From Semisulcospira habei (lineage: Eukaryota; Mollusca; Gastropoda; Semisulcospiridae), in the NCBI GenBank assembly GCA_036245525.1, contig BTPG01000008.1:33861850-33925849 (forward strand): a stretch of 64,000 nt of DNA, given 5' to 3'. Under the pieces are notes generated by a model, which had not been told where the DNA came from, made no database searches, and saw nothing but the letters and a program-made list of their open reading frames with translations. Both the position numbers and the translations under genes were made by a program. Positions within the stretch are counted from its first letter, which is position 1. The number at the start of each line of letters is the position of its first letter. This document shows, in pieces, positions 1 through 36,800 of this stretch.

Positions 1-606
1 AACGCATACTGTCTTTAACTAGCAACTATCAATAATACATATATAGAAACATACCTGAATTCTAGGTTTTAGAGTCTTGGAATATGGGCTAGGTATCTCA
101 AACACATCTGTTTCCTCTGACAAGAAAGCCCGTGCTACCGTATTTACTGCTCTGGCAGACTAAGCACTGCCTAGAACTCACTAAACTCCCCGTGTTAAAC
201 GTTCCTTAAAGATTTCACGTGGGCAACGGGCCTCACGGACTATCGGCACAAAACAAACCGTTAACAAAAACTGTACCGTATTTAACCTAATGTGTGAGCA
301 CTATGCACGAGCATAGAGTTTCATCACACGGATGTTGACCAAAGGTCTTCTTGTTAACATAAAATATAACTCCTTTTCATTCTTGCTGTGTGGTATGTGA
401 ATGCGCAGCCAATCTTTGGCTTGCCAACGCTATTCTGAAATAAGTGCACCACATGCCTAGTGTGCAAATGGTCATCTGTCCAACTTCATCCACCGTTGGA
501 CTGTGCACAGGCCAACAGTGGCTGACTTGGGCCCAATGACGCAGCAACCCACCATTTTGTATTGTTTCAATTTCTATTGTAACATCTATAATTGTGATTT
601 TCCCAG

Positions 607-25065
<24,459 letters not shown>

Positions 25066-25299
25066 CCGTCTGAAGAAAGTCTGGAAGATTACTAGTCTTC
25101 AGAGTCACCACGGCGAAACTTTGAGACAGTGATGGAGCAGCTGTTTGTGTATGGTCTGTGATTTTGGAACTTTCAGCAGAAAGCCGTAAAGTCCAAAACC
25201 ACAGACTGGCACATTTGATGTAGACCCCGCCATTTTATCTTTTTTTCCTGATGGACGATTTCCGGAAATCTGCATTAGGTCAAAAATTTCATGCGTTTT

Positions 25300-25380
25300 G
25301 ACGAAAACGGTGGATTAAAAGCCCGGATAAACATGCGATCACGCATGTTTGACCGGGCTTTTAATTCATTGTTTTTTATT
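25300..25380. repeat. Perfect hairpin downstream of DNMT3
   Basis: The arms TTAAAAGCCCGG...AAACATGCG and the complement CGCATGTTTGACCGGGCTTT are separated by a few bases. It begins 250 bases after the DNMT3 stop and includes ATTAAA at 25,314, a possible but weak polyadenylation signal. A partial relative is at 27,065-27,105. Confidence 0.7.
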
Positions 25381-25424
25381 GGACCATCGGTCCTTCCACC
25401 TGTCAGTTTTGTAGAAGAAAAGCT

Positions 25425-25508
25425 TTAACTCATTTGAGGTGTGCCGCCTACGGATACGCGGCGATTCGCCACGTATCCGTAGGCAGCATGTCTCGAATGA
25501 GTTAACTT
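25425..25508. mobile_element. Palindromic TTAA-type element (family E)
   Basis: TTAACTCATTTGAGGTGTGC and GCATGTCTCGAATGAGTTAA are complementary ends around GCCTACGGATACGCGG / CCACGTATCCGTAGGC. It is closely related to 44,113-44,193. Confidence 0.8.
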
Positions 25509-25613
25509 AATCGAGGTGCTCCGCATCAGTGGCTGCAGAAGTGTGGTATAGCATTGCCGCCGTCAACGCTATATGACTCTCACTGCTATTTTTGCGGCGC
25601 GCCTTGAATGAGT

Positions 25614-25806
25614 TAAACCTTATCAGTCGGAATACACTAGTGTGTTTAATACATTTGACTAAAATAATTCAAGGGTAGTGCCAGAATAGCTTGGCGCTCT
25701 TGAACTAAAGCCATTGGTCTATATCTTTATCTCAGTGTAAGTACTGTAGCTTGCCTATAGCAGTGTACAAATTTGAAGCTTTTAGCCTCAGTGTGATATG
25801 GGTTAA
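25614..25806. mobile_element. Family A palindrome with deleted right arm
   Basis: It is the same class as 4,650-4,873 (AATACACTAGTGTGTTTAAT, ending ATATGGGTTAA) but lacks one inner arm. Confidence 0.65.
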
Positions 25807-26029
25807 CTGCTACTGACGATACCACTCGACGGAAAAAAACGCCTAGTTGAAGGTCTTGTCAGCAGAGCAGTGTCGTCAATCGGGCAGTCGAGTGGTGAAA
25901 AACGAACTTCTTTCTTTACTTGTTCTAACCAGACAATTTTGGGAAAGACTAAATCTCTCAAGAGAGTAGATGCCAGAGATTATTCGCTCTTAGGAGTTGG
26001 TATTTTAAAAACGGCATTGTCATTGAAAA

Positions 26030-26135
26030 GATTGTACACTGACGAGCAAAAGAAACGCGACATTTTCGGAACCACCGGAAACACTTTAGTTTCCAATGGT
26101 TCCGAAAATGTTGCATTTCTTTCGCTTGTGGGTAT
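26030..26135. mobile_element. Palindromic element (family C, TA-flanked)
   Basis: Ends CTGACGAGCAAAAGAAACGC and TTCTTTCGCTTGTGGG form an inverted repeat with a GGAAACACTTTAGTTTCC centre. Related copies are at 35,830-36,010, 40,240-40,490 and 52,210-52,315, and TA flanks suggest a Tc1/mariner-type origin. Confidence 0.65.
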
Positions 26136-26798
26136 AGTTATGACATCTTTTTGAACTCTTTTTTCTTTGTGATTTCTTCTCCATTTTACAATTTACAAAG
26201 TGCAAATTATTTACAGATTCAGTGTATGCCTCAAATTATTTTTGTTTATCCGTCAACATCTTTACTGCGCTGTTTTGTTTGTTTGTTTTTTTGTTTTGTT
26301 TTTTTTTCTTTCTCTATGCTCTCTAATCAACGGAGTTTATTTCTCCAGCCAGCCTAAATTGTGTAAAGTTATGGCATGTCTTTTCACGCCATGCTGAGAC
26401 GCAATCCTAAGATATACTGTTTCCATTTTTTCCCTTTACTTATTCACGTTTATTCCAGTGATTTTGTGGTATTCTACAACACATTTTTATCTTGTAATCA
26501 ATCAAACGTGATTGTGTGATATTTTGCAACAGAGTATATCCTGTGATTTATCAAACTTGATTTTGTGGTATTGTATGTACATCCCTCATTAATCAAACTT
26601 GATTTTGTGATATTTTGCAACAAATTATTTTTTCTAGTCTAGCGGCTTTGTCCTTTTTAGAGTTGATCAGCATGCAAGATTATGTGTTTATTGTTCTGTT
26701 ACATATACAGTAGATTCACAGTCTTCTCCCCCCCCCCCCCCCCCCCCTTTTTTTTTTTCTTTCTTCATTTTTTTTTTCCTGATGTGGTGCGTGTGTGT

Positions 26799-26836
<38 letters not shown>

Positions 26837-27667
26837 GTCAACGCTCTTATTTACTGGTCTACAAAGCACGCTTATGTGTTTCCTCCATTGTAACAGTTTA
26901 CAACATTGTCAGTTGAAAGATAGAAAACGTTTATATCCACACTTTGTCAGTCAAGGTTTGCTAATGTGCTATCATTTGAGAACTAAATGGTAAGTCCGCG
27001 ACCGTACGCGTCATTAGAAGTCTTTCGTGGATCAGAAGTAGATTAAATATTGTGTGAGTTTGACGTAGTCAGTGGGAAAACGGTGCGATCTCGCATGTTT
27101 GTCCACCCTTTCAATCTACGGTTATCGCGTAGACACATTTGATCAACGCATCTGCGGGGGCTCATGAATATCTATGCCTCTTGCAGTTCAGTTGGGCTGA
27201 CTTTCGTCCTAGCAACAAAAGGGTTGACTAATTGCCACTACAATGACTGCCTTATTCCCTACAGCAGTACATCACTTTTGAATTAGGAAACATTTAATAT
27301 TGGTTTCTTATGTCTGTGATTTGTCATAAAGTGATGCAGGGAAAGGGTGCCCGACTTTCAATAAGGAAGATATCGCAGGGCATGTGTAGAGTGCATGAGA
27401 ACGCATTCACCCGAAGGCATCGACGGTGATTCAGCGGTCATCGGTCATTGTCGTTAACACTCGTTTTTATTTTTTAATCTTGTTTCACACTTCCTGCTCC
27501 TACTGAAAAGGAGACCACGGTCAACTTTGGATAGCTTGGGAAGGGGGGGGGGGGGGGGGGGAATTTATCTTTGTATTTGTTAAAGATGAGGTTTGTTATT
27601 CGCAGTCATTCATAGACAAATTGTCCGGCGTCTGAATCTCTGCATAAGGCGCATTGTTACGTCCGAT

Positions 27668-27746
27668 AATCCCTTGACTGCTACTGACAATACCGCTCGG
27701 TGGAAAAGACGTGGTTACGGTATCGTCAGTAGCAGTCAAGGGGTTA
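27668..27746. mobile_element. Palindromic element (family D)
   Basis: CCCTTGACTGCTACTGACAA and GTCAGTAGCAGTCAAGGGGT are complementary ends around a GGTGGAAAAGACG core. It is the same family as 41,565-41,683 and 62,836-62,970. Confidence 0.75.
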
Positions 27747-28274
27747 AAAGCGTTTCGTGCCTTACGTCGCCCTCCAAGATGATTTCAAACTGATACAGGG
27801 CAGCGAATAGGGTCCATACCAACAAACAATAAAAAGTATATTTCGGCCCTACCAAAGTTCGAACAGTTCTGTCCGCCTTTTGTTCTCGGAACAGACCTTT
27901 GCACTATAGTTGGGAGCAAAGTGTAGTGTACTGTAATCGCCTTCCTTCCGAGTCAAACTTGATGAACCATCATTATGTAGTAACGTGGCACTGTCTGATC
28001 AGCCTGTCATCTCGCCAGACCAGTACGTACTTATCGGGCACTACTCGTGGACTCCTTGGATCGAGCTAGACATGAGTACATGACGCCATACATGCGGAAC
28101 TGATCACTTTAAGTGTGGGTCATTTGGGGAGACCTGTATGGTTCAGGCAGTAGTGCTGTAGATCGAAATATTGTCAAGTTAGTGATGTTCAAACTCCAGT
28201 GGTGTCAAAATTTATAGTTCATTTGTACACACCTGACCCTGTTAGGTGGCCTGTCTTTCAAATCACATTTCAAT

Positions 28275-28335
28275 GTTTTGTGCCGCCGTGAGATGGCCTT
28301 AGTTGCCTGCTCGGCGTTAAACTCAAATAATGTTT
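28275..28335 (+). repeat. SINE-like tail
   Basis: The sequence GCCGTGAGATGGCCTTAG, then GCCTGCTCGGCGTTAAAC and AAATAA is nearly identical to 60,016-60,075. There it is followed by CTAA repeats, the usual simple tail of a SINE or LINE 3' end. Confidence 0.55.
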
Positions 28336-28983
28336 TGTGTGCGATTTTCACCAGAAGTTAAACTGTGAAGGCAAGGTTCTTCCAATTGTCTACTGATCTA
28401 CTAGAAACGTGGTCTCACACTGGTTACTTTAAACGATCCGCTCGTGCGGAGCGGATCGATGGAGGTAACCGCAGTGTGATATTTGTTTCGTGGTTGTTTT
28501 TTTTTTCATTTTCTTTCATGGTTATTTATCTTATTGAATATTAATTCTGATCGTTTTTTTTTTAATTTTTTATTTTTACAAAAAGCTCTTCAACGTACTT
28601 TAACGTTGCATATCAAGTTTCAGTAGGTATCGGCAACCTGACGTTCTGCGCGGGTCCAACGCGATGAGAGTGCGATTTGTTACCTGTTTTTACGAATACA
28701 ACTACTTTTATTGTCCCAACATAGGAAATTTGTTTGCAGCGGAATTTGTGTAAAAGTAGTTGTTAAAACAACAAATGTGAACATAAAACAAATAAATACA
28801 TTTGACTGACTAGACCACACCGACCGATGACAGTGAGTATGTGCACGTATATAACATCACAACCATCTGCAATCTGCAATGTTAATATCCACCTAGAAAG
28901 AAAACGGTTCTTAAAAATTAACTGAGACGACACTACCTTATACCACGCGCACAAGGCACGCACGCACACACTCAACTGAACAA

Positions 28984-29026
<43 letters not shown>

Positions 29027-30154
29027 GTATAGTCACATGACATTCTAACTCGCTCTAAATGCAAATAATTTGAATTTGAAAGAAAACTGCTTACATGGTG
29101 ATCAAGTTTGTCTTCTCCTCTTTCCAACGATGTCATTAGTTTTTTTCTTAGTGCACGAAGTCATTAAAGATGTCAGTGAGTGACGATGTGTTTTTTATCG
29201 CGTGGCACATTTTTTTTTATGGGGCAGATCGCGTATCCGCAATTTATGTTGAAAACACATACTCGTTTCTACAGCCGAGGGCGTCTCCGCCATTCAACCT
29301 ACAGATTTGGTTTTTACACAATTGGAACACTCATGGCTAAAAGCAGTTGGTTGCATTTTTTTTTTAACATTTCAGGGATTCAAAAGTTACACTGCAGAAT
29401 GTATGTTTTTTACCGAATTTTCGTGACCTTTTTCCGAATATCATAAAATCCGCTGAAAATAGCACGTATGTTATGGACTCGACGTAAACATCAATAAATT
29501 TCCAGTAGATCTGTGTAAGCTGCATGGTTGTAGAGCCAATGGCAGAGACGACCTCCGCAGGAGAATGCGGTCACTGTGCTGTACGTCGTCTGACTCGATA
29601 ACATGAAAAGACAGGTAGGCCTTCTTTCAGGCGTGTCTAAAATGTAAGAAAATGAGAACAAGAATAATACAGTTTAGTTTGCCTCCTCATCTTTTTTAAT
29701 TTTTGTTTTGTTCGGCGAGTGTGTGGTAGGCAGTGAGTGTACGCAATTTTTTCTTCACGCTGCGATTTTTTCCCCGGGCCGATTGCGTACACGATGACAA
29801 TGAGAAACAGTCACTGTGCTGTGCGTCGTCTGACTCAATAATGTGACAAGTCGCGTCAGTCTTCCGGCATGTCTGAAATATGTTACGAAAATTAAAATAA
29901 AACATACACTTAATTCGTTTTTGAGTCTTCGCCTCTTTTAAGGATGTTATTGTTTTTGTTGGCTCGCGTACGAAGCAAATGTGAGTATTTTCTGGGCCAA
30001 GCCGTCCGTGGTAAACTTTAACGTTGGCTTTTTCTCGGAAACTATTCAAATAAGTCTTCAAACTTCGCCCAAGGATACTTTGTGGTCAGATCTTTTAAAC
30101 ATACCAAATTTCAGTAACCACTTTCAAAGGCCAAGGTCATAGTAGATCTAGAGT

Positions 30155-30195
<41 letters not shown>

Positions 30196-31195
30196 AACAA
30201 CATATTTTGACCAATTTCTTTTTCTCTAATAAAAACTGCGCGACAAACTCGTATATTATCATGTGTGAGGCTATACTGTCGCTAGCAGAAAGGTTTATAA
30301 CGGTCTTTTTATCATCTTGTTGGAATTCTTGCAGTTTGTGAATGTGTAAATCATGCGTAACGCACGTTATGTTTGTTTGCTTATGTCTGTTTAGGGTACC
30401 TTATTTTTTCCACTTTTTGTCACCTTTTGGTGTGTTTTTTCACACATTTAAATGAAATACGCGTACCGCAAGGGTCAAATTTGTGTACCCCTCATAGTTG
30501 CCAACAGTGGAAAATTACTCAATACGTTCTGGGGCTCAGAATGTCATTCAATTTCCAGTAGATTTGTGTAAGGTATATGACTGTTAACGGCAGAGCGGAG
30601 CTGGTACCCTGTGCGTTATAAAAAGCCCCCCCCCCCCCCCCCTGCTCTATACGTTGCTGATTTAATAGCGTAAGGGGTAACGTGAAAAGTCTGTAAGCAC
30701 ACTGTAAAGTCTGAGTTAGAAATCTTCCTCCGTTAGTTTAAGAAGGTTGTGAAAACTGAGTCCGTCCATCATGAACATCTAGTCCCACAGTCCCAGTCTT
30801 CCTCAACACCTACCCAAATTGTCAGAGTTTTGGGGCACTAAAATAGTCATCGCTTTTTCCATCGTGATTCTTGAATGCTGTTTATTGGTATTCATGAATC
30901 TCAAAATAAATCGTCGTGAATCCGTGACGGTACAAACCTTAGGTTTTCAGTCACGATTATGATTCACGTAATCTTAATCACTGACAATCATCACCTAATG
31001 TCATCCTAACCAGCCGAATGGTTGTCATCTTGAGTGATTGCCCAAGATCGAAGAATTATCTTCTTTGTTACAGTTTACAAAGTCAATAGTATTTGAATTT
31101 GTCCATTGGTTACCAAATGTGTCTTGTGTAGATAATATGTGTACAAAGCTGGACAGTGACCTTGAGGGTTGTGACACTATTCTTGTTCATTACAT

Positions 31196-31406
31196 TAACT
31201 CATTCTACCCCAGACACACCACAGCAAGATAAGGATCGACCATGATAGTTCAAGGGTGATGCCAGAATGGCTTGGCGCCTATGGGCGCCAAGCTATTCTG
31301 GCATCACCCTTGAACTATCATGGTCGATCTGTGTCCTGCACTGCAACGCAGTCTTCAGAGGACAACGGCACAATTTAAGGATTTCGGTGTTGGGGTAGAA
31401 TGAGTT
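31196..31406. mobile_element. Palindromic TTAA-type element (family A)
   Basis: It runs from TTAACTCATTCTACCCCAGA to GGGTAGAATGAGTTAA. The long, nearly perfect arms are centred on GGCGCCTATGGGCGCC. Close relatives are at 41,207-41,417 and 50,100-50,310. Confidence 0.85.
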
Positions 31407-31471
31407 AAATTTTCTTCTTGATAATTAATAGTATAATTTAACATTCGGAGCAAATCGGTCATGTGTTTACA

Positions 31472-31627
31472 GACTTATTGCAACAAGTATCGCCGCTGTG
31501 TCCTGACCTTGACTTATTGCAACAAGTATCGCCGCTGTGTCATGACCTTGACTTATTGCAACAAGTATCGCCGCTGTGTCCTGACCTTGACTTATTGCAA
31601 CAAGTATCGCCGCTGTGTCCTGACTTT
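31472..31627 (+). repeat. 39-bp tandem repeat, four units
   Basis: Four nearly identical units start at CTTATTGCAACAAGTATCGC and end in CTGACCTTGA. The first three junctions are intact and only one base (CCTGAC/CATGAC) varies. The period is a multiple of three, so two frames stay open, but no gene context supports coding. Confidence 0.9.
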
Positions 31628-34011
31628 ACGCTTTTTTCCCAAATGAACTATCATGCCAAAAATGGACCAGATTGGCCAAGTGTTTTTAATGACATGCTTT
31701 GTGCAACGTGATTTTCAACAATAGCAACAGCAAAACATAGCCGCGCCCTTGACCTTGTGGGTAAGACACACCTTCCTTTTGATCCAGTTTTAATGATTGA
31801 ACTCGCCACCTAAACTCACATAACATCGAATGACAAATGCAACAAACCAACGTAGCAAATAAAGTAACGCCACCATCGCACCCTCCACTTTCAAGGTGGA
31901 AGGATGTGATCTTTGGTGGGATTAAACATTCTTGACTACACATGTAACCTTTTCATGAGTGTGTTGATAGTTTTTATAACATGGCGTTTGGCGTTTTTTT
32001 TGTTAATTTTTTTTTTTACCAACGCCTGCACTGAACCACAACCAGCCTATAGCTAGATACTCTAAGATTATGACATAAAAGTAACATTAACAGTGATCTT
32101 GGCCCCATCTCAAGGTCACTGACATGGATGTGTATATAAACTTTTATCGTATATAGTCACCAACACAGGAAACGAACAAAGTACACTGGAACACTCGAAA
32201 CTCGTGTTCAGTTTAAAATTTGCTAATCTGTGCCACTTGGGGTCAAACCTATCTGTATGCAAAGAAAGCCCCTTTCATAAACAAAGAGTATATCATGTTA
32301 AGCTTTATCTGACCACAGAGCCTTTCGGAAATGCAGTCACAAACTATAAGCACTGTTTTTCGCACATTACTTGATCTGTGTGACCTTGAGTTGCCAGATG
32401 TCAACCAGATTGGAACATACAGAAATGCTTTTCAAGCTCCAAGCTGAATTAATATGCATGTCAGGAGATGCAAATATGTAATCTCAAACTTTGACACACA
32501 TTGACCACATTTCAAGCATTGGATGACCTCCGGTGACCTTGATCATTGTAAAAATGTAATGTTATCTAAGGTTTGCCCTGGAAGCATAATGTTGTGTGTT
32601 ACGTTTGTGGTTTGTTATACTTTTGAGAGCACGTGTGTGTTGAGCATAGGAAAGATCCGAAATTCATTTGAGTTATTTTGGATAAGAATTACGTACCTTT
32701 TTAGTACGATTTGTTTTCTTTTGCATGGAGAATTGCGGTCGATTTCTGTTGTGTAGCTAGAATGACCCGTCTTTTCGATACATTTTGTAAAGTTTAACCT
32801 ACATTAGCCCGGAAGGTTCGAGCTGGGTCACGACCTTTCTAGTGACCTCAAATTTGGCGTCAAAGCTTTGTAGTAAACAAGTTATTGGCTAATTTTTGCA
32901 ACATTTACGGATTGCATGGATTTTCCGGAATACACTCTAGATATTAGTAGAAGATTGTAGTCGGATTTAGGGTGTTCTTTTTTTTAATGAATATTAATTT
33001 GAGGTGTGTAGTTTGTGGGATTGTTCTGGAAATCTGTAATAGTACAAAAAGTCGTGTTAGCGAATTATGTGTGTGCATTGCATGGGAGACGCAGTGTATC
33101 AAAATTGTGGATGCATTGTAAAGAGACAGTGTACTAAAGCGTGGATGCATTGTGTTGAGCTTATATCGTGAGAATAAAATATTGTTGGAACTGTTACTCC
33201 AGTGTGGTCTGCACCCTTGTGCCACATGTGACGAGTTGCAGCTGAGTGAAGTTTTTTTTTACAAGAACCTTACGTGAGTGTGTCTGGTGTGATTGAATCA
33301 TACTACGACTACCACGTAACAGTGTTTCCTTATAAAACATTCTTGCTAGTCTTCCAAAACAGTGTTAAAATCTTGAGGAAAACGAATATTTCGTTATATA
33401 TATTTTGACCTTGTGTGACCTTGACCTTCTGATAAGTCACACAAACACTGATGTACATAGAGCCCTTTATATTTACTTTAGCAGGGCCAAATTTGAAGTT
33501 AGAGGATTGAGTAGTCTAGGAGATATTAACTTTTGAAGACTGAAACCCAACAATCAAGCTAAAAGGACGTTCGCATATTTTCAGAATTCGGCGTTTTTAA
33601 CGGCCTGCCACAAGGTGTGCGTTTGTAGTACAAGCTAAGAATAAATTAGGCACAATCTACGCAGTGGTTGGAGTGTGTGTACTTAGTTTGGACTCTGTGC
33701 GGCTTATAGTCTGAGTCTTACAGGAGCCTAAATTTGCCATTTTCCCCGATCTGACGATTTTGGCTCAAAACGTAGACATTTTAAAGGGCACGTTTTACGA
33801 TATATCTCGAGAACGGTTTATCGGATCACCATAATTCTGTTTGCTTTTTTCGTGTACCATGTAAATCTATACAAAATGTTGGTTGCCGATACCTAGTTTT
33901 ATTTTTTGTATCATAGGCATACGTCGAGAAGCGCGGTTTTTTTTTTTTTAATTTAAATTTTTTTTAAACCATGTATCACAAATGTAGTAAAACTGTTGCC
34001 GCTAGGGTTTC

Positions 34012-34640
34012 ACGTGAAAGAAAAACAGAAGATAGTGGTAGAAAACCCTTTAAAATAGAAACAAATAACGACGTTTCGTATCAAAGATCCTTCCTCAGGT
34101 GACATGGAAACAAACATAGAACAGAAAAGAACACGACATAAAGAAAAGACGTCATCCTGTATAGAGAGAATTGAGAATGACGTAATAAAAAAAAACATAA
34201 AAAAAAACAACCAAACCCACACACACATAATGACGCAAATACACATGCACAAAACACGTACCACAAAACTTACGTCTATATATACACGTACATACATGTG
34301 TGTGTGTGCATGTGCGTGAGCTGCAGCAGGCACGAGTGAATGCGAATGTATGCAGTGACGTGTACGTATATAGACGTAAGTTTTGTGGTACGTGTTTTGT
34401 GCATGTGTATTTGCGTCATTATGTGTGTGTGGGTTTGGTTGTTTTGTTTTTTTTTTTTTTTTTTTTTACGTCATTCTAAATTCTCTCTATACAGGATGAC
34501 GTCTTTTCTTTATGTCGTGTTCTTTTCTGTTCTACGTTTGTTTCCATGTCACCTGAGGAAGGATCTTTGATCTGAAACGTCGTTATTTGTTTCTATTTTA
34601 AAGGGTTTTCTACCACTATCTTCTGTTTTTCTTTCATGTA
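34012..34640. mobile_element. Long fold-back element
   Basis: Arms of about 300 bp (GAAAGAAAAACAGAAGATAG ... at 34,015 and its complement ending CTATCTTCTGTTTTTCTTTC near 34,636) are nearly identical. They face each other across a short CATGTGTG/GCATTC spacer near 34,330. The arms contain GATCCTTCCTCAGGTGAC. No coding frame of note is present. Confidence 0.85.
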
Positions 34641-34801
34641 TCACAAAGTTTATGATGTAGTGTCGATCTTTTAATGTCCAATGCAAAGTTTTCTTTGTAG
34701 TGGAATACACGTGAGAAAAAAAAAGACTGCCTGTATTTTCTATGTCGTGTCGATGTATCTTTGTTAAGTGTTTCAATGCACACACACACAAAATATGCTC
34801 A

Positions 34802-35290
34802 CTAGATTTTCGCTCTTAACCTCCCAGAACTAAATGACTTATATTTTATAGAATAAAAGTCATTTAGTTCTGGGCCCCCACCCGGGTCTGCCCTGGGGGA
34901 CTTGGGTGGGGTTAGGTACTTTTTAGTTCCCAGGGTCACCCTGGTCAGCCCCACAGGGTGGGTTTCCTTTCTATTCTGGGGCATGTGTTTCTGTCTACCC
35001 TTGGTCCATTCACCTGTATTTGTCTTTTTAAAACTCTCCCAACTGTCTGCACTGCCTGTAGCTCTTGATGTTGGATGTGTGTTGCTAGACAGTCTTAGCT
35101 TTATTTAGGCCCCATGTTGTAGGTTTATTTAACGTATTTGACCGGCTGGCGACATACATTCAATTTTCTGTTTAGTTTTTTTTTTTTTTCACAAGCAATG
35201 CAGGCACGTCCTGAGAAAGCCTTGTTGCTGTCGGGACGTTAAGCAAAGTACAATCAATCAATCAATCATTTAGTTCTGGGAGTTTAAGGG
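34802..35290. repeat. Inverted/direct repeat of TCATTTAGTTCTGGG
   Basis: CCCAGAACTAAATGACTT (34,825), AAGTCATTTAGTTCTGGG (34,857) and TCATTTAGTTCTGGGAG (35,267) recur. A poly-T run and an (AATC)n run (35,250-35,270) lie in between. It is probably a transposon remnant with a nested insertion. Confidence 0.5.
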
Positions 35291-36067
35291 ATAACGGGGT
35301 GTTTTTTGTTCACCAAACATTACCGAGTGATCTAGACCAGTGATTTGCATGGACATCTTTTTATTACTGAAAGTCATATTTTGTTATTTTTCTCATTATG
35401 GTACCTTTTCACATTTTAATTGTTCGGCACTTCCTTGATTCTTTTGAAATAAAAATAATGTACCACTATAGAGTCTATGTTCTTCTTTGTGGCAAACTGG
35501 TATTACCTTCTTTTTGTTTGTCACGGTGTGTGTGTGCGTTTGAGAGAGAGAGAGATGTCTACGTCATGTGAAGTCCTTTCCTACCGCTTGATCGATCTGT
35601 CTTCCAGTGTTGAGAAGAGCGGTGGGGCCAAAGATTACATGTTTGATGAAGACGTTTTACGAAATAAGCATAACGTTTGACGGATCGCCTAATGTTTACT
35701 AAAACTTTTCATTTGGAAGACCACTCTTTCACATGAAGAGTGTCCAAATACGTGACGAGCGCCCCTCGTAAGCACGTTTCTTACATTCTTTGACAGTTCT
35801 GTTTTCGTCTGAATTTTAAAATGTAACTATACTGACGAGAGAAAGAATGACTTTTGGGGAATCGGAAACTCTAGTTTTTTTCCGATGATTAAAAAAAAAT
35901 CGAATTTCTTTTGCTCGTTAGTATAAATTTATCAACGTGACTTTGTAAAAAAAATAAATTAATGTTTCCGATGATTAAAAAAATGTCGCATTTCTTTTGC
36001 TCGTTAGTATATATCAACTTTGTAAAATAATACATTAAAAAGGTGCCATTGTCAGGTTTTATAATAG

Positions 36068-36332
36068 TGAAGTCATGGCGGATACGGGGGACTCTTCGGG
36101 TGTGTCGGGGCAGAAGAATTCTAGATGCCGGCCGCCAGCAACACATAGGTCGGTCCGACAGGTGCCAGTACTGAGGAGAAGGCACCCACGATATGGGCCG
36201 AGTCATAGTGATGTTGCGGTCAACATAGCAGGATTTAAGAAGACTACCACTACCATCGTAACCCCTGACCATAGAGTGGTCACAAATCGTCCTGACTGCA
36301 ACTCCGGTGGCCAGACGGGATGGGCCGGTTGA
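36068..36332 (+). other. Putative exon or short ORF upstream of copy 1
   Basis: After a TATAATAG acceptor-like site there is an open frame with GAAGTCATGG and peptide MADTGDSSGVSG. It is homologous to 52,527-52,969, which also lies upstream of its receptor copy. Relative to that copy one extra base (GACGGGATGGG versus GACGAATGGG, near 36,316) shifts the frame and gives an early TGA at 36,330. It may be a leader exon of the receptor gene, the last exon of another gene, or a separate small gene. No phase-compatible junction to the receptor leader exon was found. Confidence 0.4.
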
Positions 36333-36714
36333 GAACAACGACACAAAAGATGCGTATATAGAATTTCCGGTGAATCGCTTACAACTGTAGTTTATCTTCC
36401 GTTACACACATTGAAGCAGGAAGTGTGAAGAGATTCGACTGTAAGCTGAGATATTGAAGCCGGGAAGTGTCAAAAGTATTTTATTCCCGGAACAAGTAGG
36501 GAAAAAAAGCGGGGGATGTTCGCTGTGAATAAATTATCTACGTGAGGAGCTTATATATATGTGTGTGTCTTGATTCAGTCACTTCATTAACAGTTAAAAT
36601 CGTATCGCAGAAACCTTCGCATATTTGAAACTGACTAAGCTGGCTATTAGACGCACACGGATGTAGGTGAGGCCAGTAACAAGCTAGATCCATCACTCAT
36701 GAGGATCATGAATG

Positions 36715-36800
36715 AGGGCAGAGGCAAGAGGCATAAATCCTCATGAGCCCCCGCGGTCGCGGGGGCTCATGAGGATTGATGCCTCTTGCATGTGGGCCTT
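36715..36800. mobile_element. Palindromic element (family B) at the start of receptor copy 1
   Basis: AGAGGCATAAATCCTCATGA-like and TCATGAGGATTGATGCCTCT arms surround GCCCCCGCGGTCGCGGGGGC. Relatives are at 9,686-9,740, 13,562-13,630, 44,660-44,735, 45,425-45,495, 55,080-55,152 and 55,935-56,000. Its right edge supplies the ATG at 36,790. Confidence 0.8.

Larger units (their letters stand above)
25870..36060. other. Gene-poor intergenic interval
   Basis: I see no supportable coding exon here. The frames present are short and lie over poly-A, poly-G, CA tracts or palindromes. The interval contains homopolymer runs (26,797-26,835 G; 27,544-27,561 G; 30,158-30,192 A), CA repeats (28,982-29,022), and a pair of related segments of about 240 bp (29,560-29,715 and 29,800-29,960). 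It also holds several hairpins and the repeats listed separately. Confidence 0.6.

Noticed and set aside
29696..30061. 121-codon minus-strand frame
   Set aside because: It lies in a locally duplicated segment and shows no domain, splice context or similarity.
31472..31627. CRISPR-like array
   Set aside because: The units are contiguous with no spacers, and the sequence is clearly eukaryotic.
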